Source: Terana coerulea (Eukaryota > Basidiomycota > Agaricomycetes > Polyporales > Phanerochaetaceae). Taken from it: a stretch of 12,800 bases of DNA. The translations under genes were made by a program, and so were the position numbers. Shown here in pieces: positions 8,601 through 12,800 of this stretch. Position 1 is the stretch's first letter. Each line of letters begins with the position of its first letter. The stretch is taken from assembly GCA_024811115.1 (NCBI GenBank), contig JAKOGH010001035.1, positions 1 to 12,800 on the forward strand, written 5' to 3'. The notes beneath the pieces were generated by a model. It did not search any database. It saw only the letters and a program-made list of their open reading frames with translations, and was not told the DNA's origin.

Positions 8601-9000
8601 ACAATACTCACCTGCTGGGATGACTTGAAAGAGGTGGGGAAAGCAGAGGGACTTGAGTAGAGCTAGTAGAGTGGATATGAATCAACAATGTTGTTGAGTC
8701 TGAGGGTTTAGCCCACAGACCAGCCTCCTTATATACATGTGTAGAGGGACCCCAGACACTATCTAAGACCTCCAATACCGTATGCTGACTGATACAGTCA
8801 GGTGATGTCTGACTAAGGCTCCAAAGCATACCACCGCTCTAACTCCCTTATCAGATCTGACCTAGCTATCATGCTAACATCAACACTATCTAGATGTCCT
8901 AATTGAGCTACTGTACACTACCAGTCCATGATGTCATACTGACATCATACTGAGGTCATAGTCCAGAACAGTTCCAGACCAGAGTCCTGGATCCTACGTC
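8601..9000 (-). mobile_element. Probable solo LTR remnant, - orientation
   Basis: Read on the minus strand, an upstream segment with the inverted repeat at 8948-8928 is followed by a TATA box TATATAAGG (8735-8727), a C/T-rich leader (CCCTCTGCTTTCCCCACCTC near 8645-8626) and a consensus splice donor CAG|GTGAGTATTG at 8614-8603. The composition, the lack of any coding frame and the promoter-leader-donor order resemble LTRs of basidiomycete Gypsy/Copia elements. I could not define the TG..CA ends, a primer-binding site or a target-site duplication, so the borders are approximate. Confidence 0.35.
8928..8948. repeat. Perfect 9-bp inverted repeat with 3-nt spacer
   Basis: ATGATGTCA (8928-8936), spacer TAC, and TGACATCAT (8940-8948) form a perfect palindrome. 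It is followed by the related TGAGGTCATAG at 8951-8961, so a TGANNTCATA-like motif occurs three times in a row (8930, 8940, 8951). The cores TGATGTCA and TGACATCA resemble ATF/CREB-type bZIP sites with one mismatch. Within an LTR this would be in the upstream (U3-like) enhancer part. Confidence 0.6.
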
Positions 9001-10250
9001 TGTATAAGGCATATCTCTGATGTCCATGCAATAAGCACATGGCAAACTGATCTAGCGTTTTGTAACACTGTGTGACGACTTGGTGACATGTCCCGTGACT
9101 TGATGTTACACTCTAAGCGCTGTAGACTAGTGCTGAGGGAAATTTGTGACAGTTTAATCTATGCAGCATGAACATCAGTGTTAGCACGCCGCTCGAGCTC
9201 CGTATTCCTCCACTACAGTGTCTGGGCATACCACTTTGAACCAGTAAAGCAACTGCCGATCAGATTTGCAAGCGTTGACGCTGCTGGGAGCGTGACAGCA
9301 TAGCTCATTTAGCCTCTCCAGAAACCGAACAGGACGCATGGTACTCCAACCACCGGGCGTGAATCTCCCATTTCCCTCTCTTAGTGCCTGTAGACCAGTT
9401 ACTTGACTCACAGCTAAATCGTACACAGATACCCTTGCATTGTGGTAGTCTCGGTAAACTCTTGACGCACTAGTAAGTAATTTGTTATCGACTACAAATT
9501 GGGGCTTGCAAATACGTGCGTCAAGAGTCTGGTGACTTTGGCTTAGATGGATGTAAATGAGATTCACGTGGCGCTCAGCTGTTGTATTGAAGTAAGTAAT
9601 GCGTTTGTATATGGGCTAGCACCCTCGGTTTCATGGTTGAGATTTTGAATTGTTCCTCCTCTTAGCTACGCTTTGTCATTTGTTCTACATCTTGGGTTGA
9701 TTGGCATCTCTGAAAACTATATGCAAGAATATTTTTATGATGAGTAAGTCATTGCAAGGGTGCCAGTAACCTGCACAACGAGGGACTGTCTTCTCATTAT
9801 GCATACTGGGAGGGATATACCCAACATGAGTTTTACTGATAATTCCAGCGTATGACTAGATACCAAGAATGAATTTTCAAGATGTTTCTCAATTTTTATA
9901 CCAAGTGTAGATGTGTATGCCGCACAGCGAGACGCGATTTTTCAGCTGTCATATAGACGCCGGTAAGCCCATTGTTAGTAGCGGCTTAAAGCATCATCAC
10001 AAAAGTTTCTTACCCAGCGCTCACGTGCTCTTTGTCTACACCCGTCTAAGCGAAAGTCACTAGACGCTACAGAGCAAGCTCTGCAGGCAGACTTTGTAGT
10101 CCAATAGCAAACTGATACCATCAGTTTGTTACCTCCTTGCTTTGTGCGTTTAGCGAACGAGACTAGCATTGTGGTCATGACGCCACCCCTGCTCTGCCTT
10201 ACCTCCATATCAAAGTCCATACAAGTAATGAAATTAATGAAATGCTATCA
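9001..10250. other. Gene-poor stretch, nothing supported
   Basis: There is no recognisable gene, RNA gene or clear repeat. The longest minus-strand open frames, 9567-9181 and 10220-9975, have no recognisable motif or credible splice signals, and the first begins with GTG, not ATG. The stretch 9600-9970 is AT-rich with scattered stops in all frames. It may contain eroded transposon sequence. Confidence 0.4.
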
Positions 10251-12800
10251 TTATATTTGCCCAACCAACACACAATAATTGACCGTTGTACCAATATTAA
10301 GTGCCTCAACAAAATATGATGTGACAATATGATGTGACAAGAAGCCCTGTATCAGCGTGAACGAATGCCTCATGACCTTGCTGGCCAAGCTGTTACGGGT
10401 CAGGAAGTCTGATCTACCCAAAGCACGGACGGCTTCCTTCAGAGAAATTGCACCCTCTGGTGATTCAGCTGTAGATCGTCGAGTTAAGGGCGGGAACGAG
10501 ATGCCACCACTCGCGCTGGAGTTGCTCAGGTTTTCGAAGATCTTGGTATCAGGTTGGCATACCGTACCCACCTCGGAAAGCGTCCCATTGGCGAAGTAGG
10601 CATGAATAGCCAGTGCTGTGCAGGTAAAGAAGCCGGACATCAAGGTGTGCTGAACGATGACCATATGAACATGCGAAACAACACATATAAATATGAAAAC
10701 GTACCCCTGTTGAGTTTTGATGGAGTAGTACAGACTCTGCAAAGCCCACTGTCATGTTTTCCGCACTGAGCAAACATTCAGACTCGCTAGCGATGTGAGT
10801 ATATAGCAAGGCTTACCTAGCAATCGGAGTTACAGGGTTTTGGATTCAAATAGGTAAGTACTACTTCATTCACCATCTGTATCTGGCAACTCACAGAAAG
10901 TGTTTCCAATAATGAGCAACGGAGAGCTTGTGTTTGTAGTGAACGTTCCTGCAGCACGGTTAGAAGCAATGGCAGATCATGCCAAAGCAGCTCACCATTC
11001 AACTTGTCTTTCGTGTTAGATGAATTCAAGCTCGTGCTCGCTATGCCCCAATGCTCGGGCGCTCCGTATTTACATCTGTTTATTATGCTAATTACATGCC
11101 TAATTGTGTACCTGACCATCATAGTAGATAAACCTGCTGTAATGCAATGTGAGCGTGCGTGCGTTTGCCCCTCACACCAACAACGTTCCTCTCGCCCGAC
11201 CCGTTATTTTGACATTTCGCACTGACAGTCCAGCCCCTGCCAACAGATGTCAACATCATCAGGATGCACGACGCAGAAGCAAACTCACGAGCAAGGTCCT
11301 TGGGTAGTCGGATACCAGTACAGACTAAACAACGGAGACAAGCTCGCAAACTCCCTGCCCACAGCCTGCGAATTCTGAATGCTGTGTTTCCTCCCGACGG
11401 CACGGTCACTGCACAGAATAGTGGAGATAACGTCCAAGTACCCAGCAGTGAATGGCTGAGAAGGGTCGGCGCTGCACGTCTTCAGTGCATCGATAATGTT
11501 TCCGAGGAGCCCTGGTAGATAAGCATGCCATTTTCCTGTTCGAGCTCGGCGAGCGCCTGCATAGTGGTCGCGCCCATGCTGTACGTGTTGTAGAGCGTCT
11601 GGATGAGTTGCTGTCACGAGAAGGGTGTAGTCCACAATGGCGAAGGCAATACTTGAAGTGTTACTGTAAATAGAAACAGGCTTGAGATGAACGGTGTCGA
11701 GAAGCTTGTCGACGCGCACACAAATAAGATCAGTGCTGTTCTCGTGCAAAGCACACTCGGTAGGGCCAGCTTCTACGCGAAGCATCATAAAGGGACGTCA
11801 ACACATCGTCTGTGTTAAGCAGGCCAGTTGCTCCATTTCCTAGTAAGAGTAATGAGACAATGCCGTGCGTAGCTGCTATCGCAGGCCTACTTGCATACCA
11901 CTCATGCGCATTGAAGACATCGTCGATGATCAAATGCTCGATATTGTTGGGGAACATTGCTGCAAATCTAAGCGTAAACCAAGAAATAAGCGACATATTA
12001 CAGAAAACTCTGAAGACCTGGATACTAACGTAGCACCAAGCACTGTGCCGTATCTAACTCAGTGCAGCTTTATGAGCAATGCAGCATATAAAAGCTGGCT
12101 ATAAACTCACGTAGACGCCATAGTAGTTCAGTTTATCCCTCCCAAATGCCTTAACGATGTTCAACATGTCAGTGGCAACCGCCCGGTGTGAACATGGACT
12201 CAGCTATTGTCCCAGCGCAATCAGCCGCAAGACTGCCCAAGATATTGGCCTTGGCGAAGAATCTTCCAAATGAGGACACCGATTCGTTCACATTAATAGG
12301 ATAGGTGGAAAAGAAATCCAGAGCCTCGGCTGAGCTTTTGAAAAGCGCAATCAGAGGGTGGTTTCTCCGACACCTACACAACAAGTTTCAGTGACTTCCA
12401 TTGCACGATGAAGAGAAATGAGACATACCACGCGGATCGAATCCAACCAAATCGTACTGAGGGCCAATTACCGCACGGAAGAACGGAGCAAGCTCAAGAA
12501 CAAACTGAGTTTCAGAGACACCAGGTCCTCCTGCAAATAATGTATGCTTAGCCTTTATAAACAACCTCTGGGGCGAGAAAGACATATCCGGGTTGAAGAG
12601 AAGGGGCCCTAAATAGTCCGGGATCCATTGCAAAGAGGTTCGATTGCAACATGACCAGCGCGATTTGAGCTTCGCCAGCACTCGGATCCACATACCTGCA
12701 AGGGAACCTGAAAATTTGGAAGTCCGGAGTTAGTGATGAGAATGAACAGCAGTGAGTCGGACTAACAGTAAATCTGGCGCATTCAGCTGTCAAAGCAAAG
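10251..12800 (-). pseudogene. Degenerate TAP-type S33 alpha/beta hydrolase, 5' end beyond the window
   Basis: This resembles the secreted or membrane-linked fungal hydrolases related to Streptomyces tripeptidyl aminopeptidase (alpha/beta fold plus C-terminal TAP domain). Pieces in family order along the minus strand: YVDPSAGEAQIALVMLQS (about 12695-12640), LGPLLFNP with GGPG at 12531-12520 (oxyanion motif), YDLVGFDPRG (to 12427), ATDMLNIVKAFGRDKLNYYG (to 12117), YGTVLGAT-FAAMFPNNIEHLII (12052-11920), EAGPTECALHENSTDLICVR, TMQALAELEQENGMLIYQ, LDVISTILCSD, GW at about 11235, TFTTNTSSPLLIIGNTF (10946-10896), NPVTP (10839-10825), SAENMTVGFAESVLLHQNST, then GHTLMSGFFTCTALAIHAYF with GTLSEVGTVC. 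The fragments lie in all three frames and need at least seven breaks, many looking like 1-nt insertions. The nucleophile codon, split by the intron 12110-12054, carries an apparent extra A at 12112, so GVSYG becomes GVY plus a frame loss. The acid motif reads N, not D, and the donor after NP is ATATGT. The histidine (10649-10647) survives. About 250 nt between GW and TFTTN is longer than one normal intron. It is almost certainly non-functional as written. The 3' limit is the first stop of the last frame. Confidence 0.7.
10313..10338. repeat. 13-bp tandem duplication
   Basis: AATATGATGTGAC is present twice in succession, at 10313-10325 and 10326-10338. It falls in the extreme C-terminal tail of the hydrolase remnant, where 13 bp changes the reading frame. 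It looks like a replication-slippage duplication. Confidence 0.65.

Noticed and set aside
9181..9567. 128-codon minus-strand open frame
   Set aside because: It starts with GTG, shows no recognisable motif and has no supporting promoter or splice context.
9975..10220. 81-codon minus-strand open frame
   Set aside because: Composition looks random and no similarity to a known family is evident.
12636..12646. GGTTCGATTGC, resembling a tRNA B box
   Set aside because: It deviates from the GGTTCGANTCC consensus, no A box or cloverleaf is found nearby, and it lies in the hydrolase remnant.
1..12800. A new defence, biosynthetic or mobile system
   Set aside because: The recognisable genes are unrelated ordinary fungal genes and remnants; no CRISPR array, cluster logic, integrase or reverse transcriptase frame was seen.

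Overview
The window is fungal nuclear DNA, most probably from an Agaricomycete (Basidiomycota). The genes are split by many short introns of about 47-68 nt with GT..AG ends. Intergenic spaces are small, and the recognisable families (LARGE-type GT49 glycosyltransferase, EthD-domain protein, ATRIP/Rad26 checkpoint protein, two-repeat ABM-like protein, TAP-type S33 alpha/beta hydrolase) are typical of mushroom-forming fungi. There are no bacterial signals such as operons or Shine-Dalgarno sites. The genus cannot be read from the sequence.

Layout from left to right: (1) 297-1715 (+) is a membrane-anchored GT49-like glycosyltransferase in four exons. (2) 1838-2283 (-) is a complete two-exon EthD-domain protein, convergent with gene 1 and with CCAAT and TATA boxes upstream. 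(3) 2880-6575 (-) is a ten-exon ATRIP/Rad26 homologue of about 1,073 residues, the largest and most informative gene here. (4) 6576-7050 is intergenic and holds a short coding-looking scrap on the + strand. (5) 7051-7823 (-) is a broken two-repeat ABM/dimeric alpha-beta-barrel gene that still has a good TATA box. (6) 7940-9180 is gene-poor and repeat-like. Two unrelated TATA-plus-splice-donor cassettes point towards each other, possibly solo LTR remnants, and a perfect inverted repeat lies behind the right one. (7) 9181-10250 has no gene I can support. (8) 10251-12800 (-) is a degenerate TAP-type alpha/beta hydrolase whose 5' end lies beyond the right edge. Its nucleophile and acid motifs are both damaged.

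The genes do not form a pathway; they look like ordinary neighbours in a compact fungal genome. The most striking property of the window is single-nucleotide frame breaks in four of the five recognisable genes. In ATRIP all three breaks coincide with GGGG runs (+ strand), and adding one G at each restores one uninterrupted reading. ATRIP is normally a conserved single-copy checkpoint gene, so uncorrected homopolymer errors are at least as likely as real decay there. The hydrolase also has altered splice and active-site positions and looks genuinely dead. I found no previously undescribed biological system.
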